From Cryptomeria japonica (taxonomy: Eukaryota > Streptophyta > Pinopsida > Cupressales > Cupressaceae): DNA of 64,000 bases. Under the pieces are notes generated by a model. That model worked only from the letters and a program-made list of their open reading frames with translations, did not search any database and had not been told where the DNA came from. Where the stretch lies: contig NC_081408.1 in the NCBI RefSeq assembly GCF_030272615.1, positions 400,609,889 through 400,673,888 on the forward strand, given 5' to 3'. Within the stretch, counting starts at the first letter, position 1. Every line of letters begins with the position of its first letter. Positions 23,727 through 33,974 of the stretch are shown here, piece after piece. The position numbers and the translations under genes are program-made.

Positions 23727-25260
23727 TGTTGGCATTTGGCATTATAACAGACAATGGGAGATTGTTGGCATTTCAATAAGGATATTGAGAAGGTTGTTGA
23801 TGATTATAGATATAATTGATTAAGGATGTTTACTGTCTTGATATTATTATTTTGTCATTGATGTCAAGAAATTGATTTTCTAATTCAGTATGATGTTGCC
23901 ATATCTTGAGAAGTATGATTTGAAGAGTATAAAGATGTCGGTAAAAGACACAGAAAGAATATGATGAATAAGGGGATGAATAAGATATTCAATGGGCAAC
24001 TATTACCGAGTCAGACAATGATGAGATCATGATGTTTAAATTGTTTTAACATCATACATATGTTGTAAATTGTAAGGTTAATACTATACTATGTTACCGA
24101 GCAAAGAACCTAGTCAGTAAACCCTAAGGTTATTGCTATCGGTTAATGAAGGCAGAATGTCTACCGAGTGAAGTTTAGTATTTACCGAGTTATTACCGAG
24201 TTGTTACTGAGTTGTAACCGAGCTGTAACAGAATACATTAAATGGTTACATGTGTTATTTAATGAAGGAAGATGATGAGTTGGAACTGATTAAATGATTG
24301 GTATGTCGTGCATGAAGATTGTTAATGAATCTATGGCAAAGGAAAATCGGCATGAAGATCTACAGCTTAGATTGAACCGCAATACTCTAGCACAAGTTCC
24401 AAGAAAAGTATTCAAGTTCCAAGGCAGGGTAAAACATTTTCAGATCGAAGGATACATTGAACCTGGTCAAAGTTTGAAGATCTGATGGCTATGATTGATC
24501 ATGAGAAATGTGATCAAGAAGATTAAGCGGTTAGCTAATTGTTTATAAATAGGGAACTATTGATAAACAATGCATGCGGGCAAATGTATGCACAGAGATG
24601 CTACATAGTGATTACCGAGCACAGAAGCTTGAAGACCTGTTTGAATAACAGAGTATAGAAGCCCAGCAGATGGACAAGATTAGTTCTATGTCTAGATTGT
24701 ATTGAGCAAATAAGAATCTTCTTTAGCATTTTAGATGTGAAGTTGCAGATAGATTTTTATTACTGTTATTTTGTGAAAGTGATAGAAAATCTCTTAACCT
24801 AGTGGACTTAACAGTCTTATTTGTAAAACCCTCTAGCAAGGTGACATTCTGATTGAGTGTTTGAAATCCTTTAACAAGGTCACTTCTAACAAGGTGAAGA
24901 TCCTAACAGATCTGAGGGAAATCCCTTGACCGGGTCACATCTAGCAATGTGTTTGTAATCTTTAACAGGATTTGCTTTTAACCGAGCATACTCTAGAAGA
25001 GTATATTTCTTAGTGGGTCTGAAATCCCATAGTGGTTTTTCCCTATTTGGGTTTCCACATTAAATCTGGTGTTATAATATTTATGATGTTTATATGCTTT
25101 TGAGTTTGCATGTTTAGCAGTTTTGGTTATATTACTGAAGTATATGTTACTGAGGTTGAATCTGATGTTTTTATGGAAGGTTAAGTTTGTATGATTCACC
25201 CCCCCCCTCTCATCTTGTTGGCTATTGGATATGTACTTACATTAAGTATCAGAACTATCA
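23727..25260 (+). repeat. Copia-1 3' LTR
   Basis: It begins TGTTGG after the polypurine tract and ends CTATCA before the CATAC duplication. TATAAATA lies at 24544-24551. The PPT/LTR boundary sequence gggagattgttggcattt occurs again 36 bp inside the LTR. Confidence 0.96.
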
Positions 25261-25265
25261 CATAC

Positions 25266-25342
25266 GATGGGACATGTGGTGCATTCTCATACCTTGCACA
25301 CTCTACAAAACCCTGAATAGCTTGATTATGATCAAGTTTCAT
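25266..25342 (-). pseudogene. Gypsy ORF3, 5' end cut off by Copia-1
   Basis: The minus-strand ATG at 25342 opens a frame reading MKLDHNQAIQGF and YENAPHVPSYVLCKIKV. It runs, across the removed Copia-1 insertion, straight into the coding text left of 16859 in the same frame. This continuity is the main evidence that the left and right parts are one gene. An in-frame stop just upstream makes this ATG the best visible start. Confidence 0.6.
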
Positions 25343-25435
25343 ATTTTTACATGCTGCAAAATGAATTCACATGAAGCCATCAACTTGCGCTGATTTATGA
25401 AACCTTGGCTTTCCTTTTTTGAAACCTTGTCATGT

Positions 25436-25444
25436 CTATAAATA
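25436..25444. promoter_or_regulatory. Two-way TATA-like box between antisense ORF and ORF3
   Basis: Ctataaata on + lies 63 bp before the ATG of the + strand antisense ORF. The complement reads tatttatag and lies about 95 bp before the minus-strand ORF3 start. A divergent promoter is inferred from position only. Confidence 0.4.
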
Positions 25445-25506
25445 CAACCATGACTTATACCTATCATTGTCTTAACATTTAGCTTAGTCTACAACATACT
25501 AGGAGC

Positions 25507-26153
25507 ATGGACACTCCCGTTAGGCTAGTTAGCAATAGGTCGCAAGTACTTTTCTTAAGAAATATCTCAGATAAGCACCTGCAATGCATGACGAGGAGGG
25601 CTAGCCTTGTGTTCATTGCTGCAATCAAATGGGTCTTAAGGGAGGATTTTGTTGGCACAGATGATAGGTACCGTATCAACATAGATATATGCTCACGATT
25701 TGTAGCTTCCTTGCTATACATTGGCATGGATGAGAGACTCATCACCCATCTTACTGAGGCGATCTTCCCTAAAACATACTTAAGCGGGTTGGATGAGGTG
25801 ATCTGCTTTTGGGACTTCCCACGACACTCGACTTGAGGCATTTTATTGATTCTAATGAACGGGTCCAGTGGCACCCATTTGTCTCCGACTTCAAAACCAT
25901 GATGCTCTCCCAGCACCACTATCATGTTGAATGTGTAGTGGATTTCCTACTTCGCTTACATCTCCTGCTACCCTCTACTGGCATTGATTGGTACACAAAA
26001 TTTTAGGACTATATTTTTTTGAGAATTCTGACTCCCAACGAGCTTCCATAGCTGATAACAGTTGCAATTTTGTCGGATTCTGACTCCAACTATGTGATGG
26101 AGGAGGATAATGAGACGGAGGAGTATGAGGAAGATGAGGAGGAGGATGACTAA
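25507..26153 (+). pseudogene. Antisense ORF of the gypsy element, unknown function
   Basis: It runs opposite to gypsy pol, just behind integrase. The first part (109 codons) reads, for example, RRASLVFIAAIKWVLREDF and YRINIDICSRFVASLLYIG. After a frameshift near 25815 it continues with NERVQWHPFVSDFKTMMLSQ and two TAG stops (26004, 26052). It ends in a very acidic tail (MEEDNETEEYEEDEEEDD) and TAA at 26151. The total is about 215 codons. A TATA box lies upstream and AT-rich polyadenylation-like sequence follows. Antisense extra ORFs are known from some Tat-lineage elements (for example Grande and Retand); I do not recognise this protein. The opposite minus-strand reading of this stretch looks like a shadow. 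Confidence 0.55.
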
Positions 26154-26489
26154 GGAATGCCACCGCCTACTACTATCTCTTTTGCTTTCCGAAAAAACAA
26201 GCAATGGCCTAAGAGCCCATTTTGATTGTAATTATGTAAATATAAAGTACATAATATAATATAACATTTTGCTTTCGTGAAGTATGGCCCCCTTGTTTCT
26301 CAAAGGTGTGCTTGTTTTTCTTACTTGTTTCTGCTTGGCTGCTTACTTCACTAAAAAACTAAGGGCTAGAAGAATTCAGACTTAGGGTAAAAAGGCCCTT
26401 GGTGAAACAAGGAACACTATTTTATAATATTTACAATATTTACACAAAACTAAGGAACTAAGGCTTAATTGAATAATTTGAGATGGATC
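26154..26489. other. Spacer between antisense ORF and pol stop
   Basis: AT-rich, with aatataaag-type sequence that could serve 3' end formation of the antisense ORF. No reading frame is supported. Confidence 0.4.
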
Positions 26490-27450
26490 CCATTAAATAG
26501 GATCTCCAATAGCACACCTTGTGACTTTAAGCACAAAAGCGTTAAATCCTTTGCATTCGAAAATGCATAAAGGGCCCTCCCACAAACTGTCAAACTTTGT
26601 GTGCTTTCCTGGTTTAGCATCATGTTCATTATATTTCAAGACAAGATCTTCGTGCTGAAAACCAAGATCAAAACTCTTATTGTCGAACCACTTTTTGACA
26701 ATTTGCTGATGATTTTGGAGGGAATCAAAAGGATTTTCTCTTTTTTCCTGCAATTCTAAGAGTTCTACCAACCTTACCTCCATGGGTTTATTCTCCTCTA
26801 CCTCCAGAGATTTAAGAAGTTACAAATCTAGAATCTCTAACGAGACTGGGAATTGCGCTTCTTTTCCATATATGAGCTTGTATGTAAAATTCTTGAGCAC
26901 TTGTTTGGGAGTTATTCGGTCTTCCTCGAGCGCATTTTTCAAGTGATAATGTCATTCCCTCTTGTATTCCACTCTAATTCTTTTAATGAGTCGAATCAAA
27001 TTTTTGTTAGTTGATTCGACTATACCATTCCCTTGCGGGTAGTAGTTCGAGGAAGTTTTTAGATAAATGTCATGGCTAAGGGCGAATTGGGTAATCCTAA
27101 AACATGTAAATGCTATGGCATTGTCTGATATTATAGTCTTTGATAGGCCAAACCTTGAAACCAGCTCTTCTAAGAAACTCAAAATCTCAGTTTCAGTGGC
27201 ATTCTTTAGTGGAACTGCCTTTGTCCAGCGTGTGAAATAGTCTGTCACCGTGGGGATCTGTTTGTGGCCAACGAAAGATAGCGGATTGATCACCCCTATG
27301 AAGTCTAATCCCCATTGAGAAAAAGGCTCATCCACCACTATGAGCTTGAGCGACATAGCTGTATTTATACATTTCTTAACGTAAAACTAACACTCCTTGA
27401 ATTTTTAGATAAGAGCATGCACATCTTTGAACAACAAAGGCTAGTAGTAC
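26490..27450 (-). pseudogene. Gypsy integrase
   Basis: A Cys-rich stretch (KFKEC...VKKC) ends the zinc finger just before 27356. The core reads EPFSQWGLDFIGVINPLSF (first Asp), SKTIISDNAIAF (second Asp) and YYPQGNGIVESTNKNLI (catalytic Glu). The C-terminal part at 26493-26783 has the basic GPLCIFECKGFNAFVLK block and ends at TAA 26490. DDE residues are all present, but frames are broken between the pieces. Confidence 0.9.
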
Positions 27451-27618
27451 CTTGTGCGGGTAATTTTAATAGCGGTTGTCAGAGCAGAGAAGTGATCTCC
27501 TGAGTAGCCGCTATGAAATTCATGTAGAATCTGCTCTACTTGCTGCTTGTCTACCCAACAGAGTAGAACTCCATCAAAGTTTCAATTGAATAAGATTCCT
27601 TCAAGAAATCGGTAACCA

Positions 27619-28158
27619 CTATTTTTGTAGCCTATAGAATCTTTTCTTTTTGAGGGGGAGGTCTACCGGGAGTCTTCTGGTTTGGATAAAATCCTTCTGG
27701 TCGGTGATCCAGGTCCTTTCCTCTGGTTCTGTATGCATCAACATAGTCTCATCTTGAGCTCCTCCCAGAACTTCAGGTTCCTGAGCTATGTATTCACAGA
27801 GACCCTTACCTTGGATTACCTTGGTGGGTCTGACATCAATGTTGTACTCAAGAATCTTGGTAATCCAATTGGCTCTCTTCTCTTTGATTTCTCCTTCCAT
27901 TATGTATTCATGAACTGTGGGATGAGCCACATAGATAGTTGTCTTATTATAGGCAATGAAATGCCCAAACTTGTTTAAGCCTTTTACAATGGTAAATGCT
28001 TGTTTTTTAACAAAATTGTACTTGACCTTGTATGCTTTTAGTTTTTTTGAATGAAAGGTGATTGGATTTTCCCCTGTACCTTTTGCATCCTTCTGTGTTA
28101 GTACAACAACAATATTGAAGTGACTGGCATAAATGTACATTAGGAAATCTCTGGACAT
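27619..28158 (-). pseudogene. Gypsy RNase H (original domain, catalytically dead)
   Basis: A 179-codon open stretch aligns with the gypsy RNase H: IYASHFNIVVVL where TDAS is usual, KKQAFTIVKGL where the Glu motif is usual, and YVAHPTV where the HTDH motif is usual. All three acidic catalytic residues are therefore replaced. This is expected for Tat elements, where an added archaeal-type RNase H takes over and the old domain acts as a linker. Confidence 0.85.
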
Positions 28159-28199
28159 ATCCAGGTTAGCTAAGATAGGGGTAGATGAGATGGCCTCTT

Positions 28200-29136
28200 T
28201 AATTATTTTGAAAGCTTCTTTGGCTTTTGGGGTTCATTTGAAATGCAAATCCTTCTTCAGCATAAGAGTGATTGGTCTTACCATTCCAGGAAAATTTGAA
28301 ATGAATCGGGTGACGAAATTGATCTTTCCCAAAAAGGATTGGACTCCCTTCTTTTTCACCAACAAAGAAATCTCTTTGATGGCTTTTACACGGTCCAGAT
28401 CAGTTGGCACTCCCTCTTTAGACATCACATGTCCTAGCAACTTCCCTTGAGGCACTTTGAAGATACATTTCTTGGGGTTTAGCGAGACACCAAACTCTAG
28501 GCACTTCTAGAAAACTAGCTCTAAATAATCAAAATGATCGTCTTTGTGTTTCAAAAACATTGTCAAGTCATCTAGGTAAATAAGAATAATCTTATTAATC
28601 AGCTCTCGGAAGGCAATATCCATGGCTCTCTAGAAAGTAGCACCAACATTTGACAACTCGAATGACATCTTTTGATAGGCAGATGTTCCCCATTTGGTGG
28701 TGAATGTGATTTTATGTTGGTCTTCCAGTTTGACAAGGACTTGGTTATATCCAGAAAAACCATTAAGTATAGAGAACATCTTTTACCTAGCTACAGTATG
28801 CAAGATCTGCTCCATTGGAGGCAAGGGATAATTTTCCTTCAAGGACGCTCTATTAAGGTCCCAGAAATTCACATAGAGGCGGATGTCTCCATTCTTTTTC
28901 TGAACCGAAACTAGGTTAGAAACCCAGGTGCTATGCTTAATCAAATAGATGATCCAAGAGTCAATTAATTTCTTCAACTCCTGTGAAATCAAAGACTCTT
29001 TGTTTGGATTAACCAAACATTGCTTCTGCTGGACGGGCTTTGCTCCTTCAGTCATCTCAATAGTATGTTGGATAATTTTTGGATTATACCCTTTCAGCTC
29101 ATCATATGACCATGCAATTACCCCCATATTCATCAC
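28200..29136 (-). pseudogene. Gypsy reverse transcriptase
   Basis: The frame begins with IAWSYDELKGYNPKIIQH and WVSNLVSVQKKNGDIRLYVN, followed by LNRASLKENYPLP. The middle includes FSGYNQVLVKLEDQHKITF and the catalytic YLDD box near 28570. The end reads GKLLGHVMSKEGVPTD. A few TAG stops (for example near 28635 and 28507) interrupt an otherwise continuous RT of normal length. Confidence 0.92.
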
Positions 29137-29302
29137 AAAAATGAATTAGCCTGTCTCTATCGTGTTGGGGAACATCTTTCCCTACCTTGAGCTTTCGACC
29201 ATCTCCGACTTGAAGTTTGATGTAATCCTCTTTATCTGTTGTAAATTGCCTTTTGTCATTTCCAGAATCTTCACAATCAAAAATATTTTCTAGTGTAATC
29301 AA
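29102..29302 (-). pseudogene. Gypsy linker between RNase H and RT
   Basis: LQVGDGRKLKVGKDVPQHDR and LIHFCDEYGGNCMVI run into IAWSYDEL of the RT through a small frame change. This is the usual short segment that precedes gypsy RT. Confidence 0.7.
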
Positions 29303-29482
29303 GCCTTTTGAGAGTTTATTTGTCTTTAACTAGATCACCTGGTCGTTGTATGCCTCGACCACCTTTGGCTGTAATTGGTCTAGAAATTCCCCAGACTACT
29401 AGATGAACATGGCTATATGTTCATCACTTTCAAAAACTTCCCAATGGATGTCATTGTCGGGTACAACGGGTCTAACAATCAC

Positions 29483-29914
29483 TCAAACTGAGTGCTTGTT
29501 CTCTAACAATTCTGAGGCGGGGTCAAACTGAGATCCTATTGTGGTCATATAGTTAGCAGCTTCATTTTTCTTCTGGGGTACCCTCTGAATATTAAAATTC
29601 TCAAAGCTCTCAATCAAGTCCCAAACTCTATGGTGGTATGAATGCATGCTGACATCTTTTGCAACCGATATTCCCCAGACCTGATGGATAACTAACTCTG
29701 AATCTCCCAAGACTCTCGACTGCTTGACTCTGAGACATTCTGCAAGGCTCAAGCCATGAACTAATCCCTCATACTTTGCTTCATTCTTAGAACAGGCAAA
29801 TTGGAGATGAAAAGACCTTAAGGTCTATTCTCCAAAAGGGGAAGTGAGGCAAATACCTACTCTGGATCTGATTTTACATCTTGCTCCATCAAAATGAAGG
29901 GTCCAGAGTTTAGA
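29483..29914 (-). pseudogene. Archaeal-type RNase H upstream of RT
   Basis: On the minus strand: WTLHFDGARCKIRSRVGI, then CSKNEAKYEGLVHGLSLAEC, VLGDSELVIHQVWGI and FNIQRVPQKKNEAANY. FDGA, NEA and GDSE give the D-E-D catalytic set. The last motif, usually EADALA, reads EAANYM, so the fourth acidic residue is lost. One TAG (GE*TL) interrupts it. It lies between protease and RT, whereas in commonly described Tat elements it follows the old RNase H before integrase. Confidence 0.88.
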
Positions 29915-29963
29915 GGTCGGGTCTTCTTTTTCTTTTTCTCTATCTTGCAAATCCTTTGACACT

Positions 29964-30971
29964 TTAGGAAATTGGTTGGTCCTCGTCAAAGATTACATAC
30001 GCCCCAATTGTAGTGGAATGGTAATTCCCATAGGGATCTGCATCTATAAATTCATTTAGGAAGACCTCCTGATTTGTGGATCGATCTCCAGTTATTTCTT
30101 CATCTTCTAATAATTCTACACATCTCATTTCTTCTCCCGAAATGGACGTGTGGGTAGCTTCAAAATTAATCATAGCTTCATCAGTTATGTGATCTGAATG
30201 AAGAGGTTCAAACAATATCTTCAACTTAGTCTTGTGCTTAGTTCTGAGGATAAGGTGAGACCAATCTAACGAGAGATATCCCCTGACCTTCGTGATGAAA
30301 TCTCAGGACAGAAAAAGGTCAAAAACAAGGGGAATATCAATGACTGCCACTTCTTAGGTTACTGTGATACTAGGGCAAGCGAATAAAGTGAGCGGAAGGC
30401 TTTTTATTATTCCCACAGTTTGGACTCTCTTTCCATCTAAGTGCATGACTCCCCTACTTACAGGCTCATATTTCAAATTCATAACCTCCACTATTTGCTT
30501 AGGCATGATAGTGGTGCTAGTGCCAGAATCAATCATGGAGTTGTGGAGTAACTTATCTCCAATGATAAGAGTCAAAAAAAAAGGATAGGGTTTCATATTA
30601 CCTTCCCTCATGTTAGTAGTAGCTTTGAGGCCTTCATTGGTAAGTACCATCGGGGTTCGTGATTGGTCCCCTAACTCAAGTCCATTGCTCTTTGTGTGCG
30701 ATTCATTTGTTGTTGGATCGATGTAAAGATTTTCCATTTCACCGAGTGCCTCCCGTAAATGGTCTTTTTGTTTTGGAATGGTGAGGACATCTTGTAGGGA
30801 TACATTCACAAGAGCTTTCTTCAATTGTTCTATTGTGTCAAGAATTGTAGGAACGGGGGCCTTTGAGTCTTTAGCCTTGTAAGGTATAAATGTTTTTGCC
30901 TTTTGAGAACTGGAAACAACAACTAGTTGTTCCGTTGACTTCTTTGTACTTTCTTTTGGTTGTTGTATCAC
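29964..30971 (-). pseudogene. Gypsy aspartic protease region
   Basis: A 205-codon open stretch ends in protease. NSMIDSGTSTTIMPKQIVEV carries the DSGT active site near 30530, followed by VMHLDGKRVQTVGII. It continues past a TAA at 30354 as VAVIDIPLVF, then DFITKVRGYLSLDW, and through 29964-30224 (acidic linker ending ...GAYVIFDEDQPIS). It cleaves the polyprotein during particle maturation. Confidence 0.88.
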
Positions 30972-30979
30972 AAGCTATC

Positions 30980-32454
30980 CTATAAACTAGCACTTGGAGT
31001 GGAGGTTATAATCAGACTGCACTTGTGGCACCTTGGCAGATGATGTGGAAGCATCATTTGTAAGAAGTCTCCTCTTCTTCCATCCATGAAAAGAGCATGA
31101 TCTGGAGGGATCTCAGCTTCTTGCTCCATGGACATGCTTTGCATTTGGTTCGTCAGTGTAACGTTATCCATCCTCGAAGAAGCATTAAAGCCAGCATCAG
31201 GGTTGATTCCTTCGCTCCTTTTCTCAGCCACTTTCTATTGCAAGTTTCCTTTCGAACAATTATGTGGCATATGAGCGTCATTGCAAGGGAAGCACCATGA
31301 ATTGGTGTCATTCACTAAGTTATTTTGGCGAAAAACCAATTTTTTGTTGTGATTGGAGAGGTATAGTTTGCAAAGGAGTAGGCACAGGCACAAGTTGGTT
31401 GTTCGACTGACTTTGATTAGCTTTTGCACCACCTTGATATTGGTTTTTCCAGTAAGGGGGCCTCCCGCCCTGGTAATTTTGAAAAGGGGGTCTAGCAAGC
31501 ACCGCTTGTTGCCTCTTAAGGTTGATAATTTCATTTAAAAAGGTTTAAAGCAAATTTTTCATATTGTTTACCTCTGCAGCTAGGGCGAAAGGAGCAGAAG
31601 CGCTTGCTTGCTGAGCATTGGGATAGACATACATGGTTGAGGGGCAGATGTACTCGAAGATGATGGTTTAGACACTTAGCCTGTCATCTCCAAAAAAATC
31701 AGTATAGGTGGTCTCGGGGGAAGCTTCCTTGCATCAATTAGGTTATTTTTCGCTCAGACTGCCAACTCATAAGCATACGGAAGAGTGTTACCCCCCAAAG
31801 ACTGAATCATAACAAATATGTTAGAGTTGAAATCCTTTAAGTAGAATACAAAGGCCATATCTGTAGGAGGTCGAGTAGTATGGGTATTCTTTGCCATGTA
31901 TTCTATAATTTGGTATTGAAATTGGTTACAGCCTCCTGGGGGGCCTTTTTATCATTATCAGTTGTTGTATCAGAGAAGATCTATCTCCCTTTTCGGTAAA
32001 TTGTTCAAAGAAATGATCTCCCAGCTAGTCCTAATCTCCCATTGAATTTGGCGTGAGGGATCTGTACCAATCTTGGGATTTTCCTTTAAAGGAGGTTGCA
32101 AGCAATCTTAATGCCACATTTTGCTTTGTGACATTACGTATAGTGCACACGTCGGCTACATCTTGTAAATGTTCCTCAGGGGTTTTAGAGTTGTCTTCGG
32201 TGAATTTTGGCAAATGCTTTTAATGCGGAGGTAGGGATAGAATCCCATTGAGCCGGAGGGGAAAGTGGGATAAGAGGGCTCCCACTATTCCAAGTGAAAA
32301 AATTTCTTGGAGGCTAGACTGCCATCGGTACGTGGGCTTCCTGGATTGGGATTTGCACTCCAGCTCCTGATACTACTTGGACCACAACTAGGGGTGGTAG
32401 AAATAAACTTGGATTTGATGCGGTTTGGCTCCTAGTAACTAGTTTATGACTCAT
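30980..32454 (-). pseudogene. gag: Gypsy gag
   Basis: The minus ATG at 32454 opens MSHKLVTRSQTASNPSLF, 32 bases after the PBS. The capsid core is at 32031-32213 (MPKFTEDNSKTPEEHLQDVA and LLATSFKGKSQDWYRSLTP). A zinc-knuckle-like WCFPCNDAHMPHNC is at about 31256-31297. Several frame changes and stops break it up. Confidence 0.85.
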
Positions 32455-32485
32455 ACACCCTCTTTAGACAAAATAAGCAAAAAAT

Positions 32486-32503
32486 ATCCCACTGGGCATG
32501 CCA
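32486..32503 (-). promoter_or_regulatory. Gypsy primer binding site (candidate)
   Basis: The minus strand reads TGGCATGCCCAGTGGGAT, 11 bases inside the LTR. It resembles the TGGCGCC-type sites used by many plant gypsy elements, but the tRNA cannot be named with certainty and the spacing is longer than usual. Confidence 0.5.
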
Positions 32504-32514
32504 AAAAAAAGAAC

Positions 32515-32853
32515 TGTTGATCACTAAAATTGCTTTCAGGAATACGGCCTTATGGGAAACTCAGTGATCGGGGACTTGAGCGTTTCCATTGAGCGAGCTC
32601 CGAGATTTTAGAAGATGACTCTTCATTCATTTGGGGGAGAAAAGGGACAGAAAGAAACATAAAAGTAAAACCTAATTTAAAGTGATGCGCTGAATTGATC
32701 TTAGTACATTAAGGAGCACATAGAATTTCGCATGCATGTCATTTTGAGGCCCATTCAACAATCTACATGCCTAGAACAATGATCAAGATATAACCAAAAT
32801 TCCTTTTAACATAAAGTAATACAAACCACACATCTACCAGATAACAAGTGCAA
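32515..32853 (-). repeat. Gypsy 5' LTR, first segment
   Basis: Starts TGTTGATCAC and follows the left LTR until aacaagtgcaa, where LINE-1 is inserted; the rest is at 40971-41681. Confidence 0.93.
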
Positions 32854-32870
32854 TAGCCAATAGCCAGGTG

Positions 32871-33974
32871 ATGGAGTGGAGGGAGAGGAGAAGGGGAGAG
32901 GTTAGGCCCAAAATTCATTTTTTGGGGGCGGGAGAACTGGTTCAGCAGCAGGACAACATGCAGCAGGAGATTCAGGGAGCCCTTTAGAAGGGGAGAGCTT
33001 AAATGGTAAGGATCTCGATGCTCTTTTGGACTCGGGGGACCTAGGAGGAGGTCCAAGGTCACAAGAGGAGCAGATAGTAGAAGACAAGGGGAACGGTCAG
33101 GTTCAAAATTTAAATTTGGGAGACGGAAAACCTGAAGTAGTTCCAAGACAGCAAGCAGCAAGTGGTTCAGAGGAAACAGTGGAAGGAAAAGAATCTAATG
33201 GGAAGGATCTCGAGAATCCGCCAAATTCAGGGGATCTAAAGGGGGGACCCAAATCAACTAGACACATTGGTAAATGGTCCTCCCTGTTTGGGGTCAAACC
33301 TAAAGGTAAGTTGTCCTTAGCCCCAGTTAAAAATACTTCGAATGTGTCTCAAGGAAAGTTTGTCATTTCTGTTCCTGACCAAATTATAGATCACAATATT
33401 GCTCAAATGAAAAATACCTTGATTGGCAAATTTTTTGGGACGAGACCGAACATTGAGGTTGTTCGTGGGTTTGTTAAGAGGAAATGGATCTTGAAAGGTC
33501 AGGTTGATGTGGTAGCTATGAACAAGGGATGCCTTTCCTTTTCTTTCTCTTGTGAGGAGGGTCGCAAAAATATCCTTTGCAACGGTACTTGGGTGATAGG
33601 CAAATATTTAATGTATATCCAGAAATGGTACCCTAATGCGAGAAGAGAGGATAAGTTTGTGGTCCAAGTTCCAGTTTGGATAAAGTTACCTAGGCTCCCA
33701 ATGGAATATTGGGAGGAAGATGTGTTTGTAGGAATAGCCAATGCTTTTGGGGAGCTTACCGCCATTGATCCAGTTACGACATCCAGAAGAAGACGTTATT
33801 TATGCCAGAATCTGTGTAGGAGTTGGGCCCGAAACGGATATGCCAGAGGAAATAGAGATAGAATCAAAGCTTGGAAAATGGATGCAAAATATTATTTATG
33901 AAAATGGAGTTGGGCACTGGGCTAAAAAATGCCCAAGTAATGTGGTCAAATCTCAATACCAAACTAAAGTATGA
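32871..33974 (+). pseudogene. LINE-1 ORF1, N-terminal and DUF4283 part
   Basis: From an ATG at 32871 (frame later shifted) the region is Gly/Gln-rich with a 195-bp internal duplication. A DUF4283-like RNA-binding domain follows (near 33350-33760: FVKRKWILKGQVDVVAMNKG, TWVIGKYLMYIQKW, VPVWIKLPRLPMEYWEED). A frameshift near 33785 leads to ENGVGHWAKKCPS. The first two Cys of the zinc knuckle are missing, apparently by deletion. The protein binds the element RNA. Confidence 0.85.
32908..33255 (+). repeat. 195-bp in-frame duplication in LINE-1 ORF1
   Basis: aatggtaaggatctcga at 33002 recurs as aatgggaaggatctcga at 33197, offset 195 (65 codons). Flanking sequence on both sides also matches (lNGKDLxxxxxSGDL in both). 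Confidence 0.85.

Larger units (their letters stand above)
16859..25260 (+). mobile_element. Copia-1: Ty1/copia element with internal duplication
   Basis: Target duplication CATAC (16854-16858 and 25261-25265) brackets two LTRs of about 1.55 kb that differ by roughly 3% by eye. The 5' TG has become TA at 16859. Internal order is PBS, gag, protease, integrase, RT (partly duplicated), RNase H, spacer with two polypurine runs, LTR. It is the youngest dated element in the central nest and interrupts the gypsy 3' ORF. Confidence 0.97.

Noticed and set aside
25479-25925. 148-codon minus-strand frame behind gypsy integrase
   Set aside because: The opposite + frame has far more protein-like composition, a TATA box and an acidic tail; this one looks like its shadow.
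32763-33765. Minus-strand frames opposite LINE-1 ORF1
   Set aside because: Pro/Ser/Leu-rich mirror of the DUF4283 coding strand.
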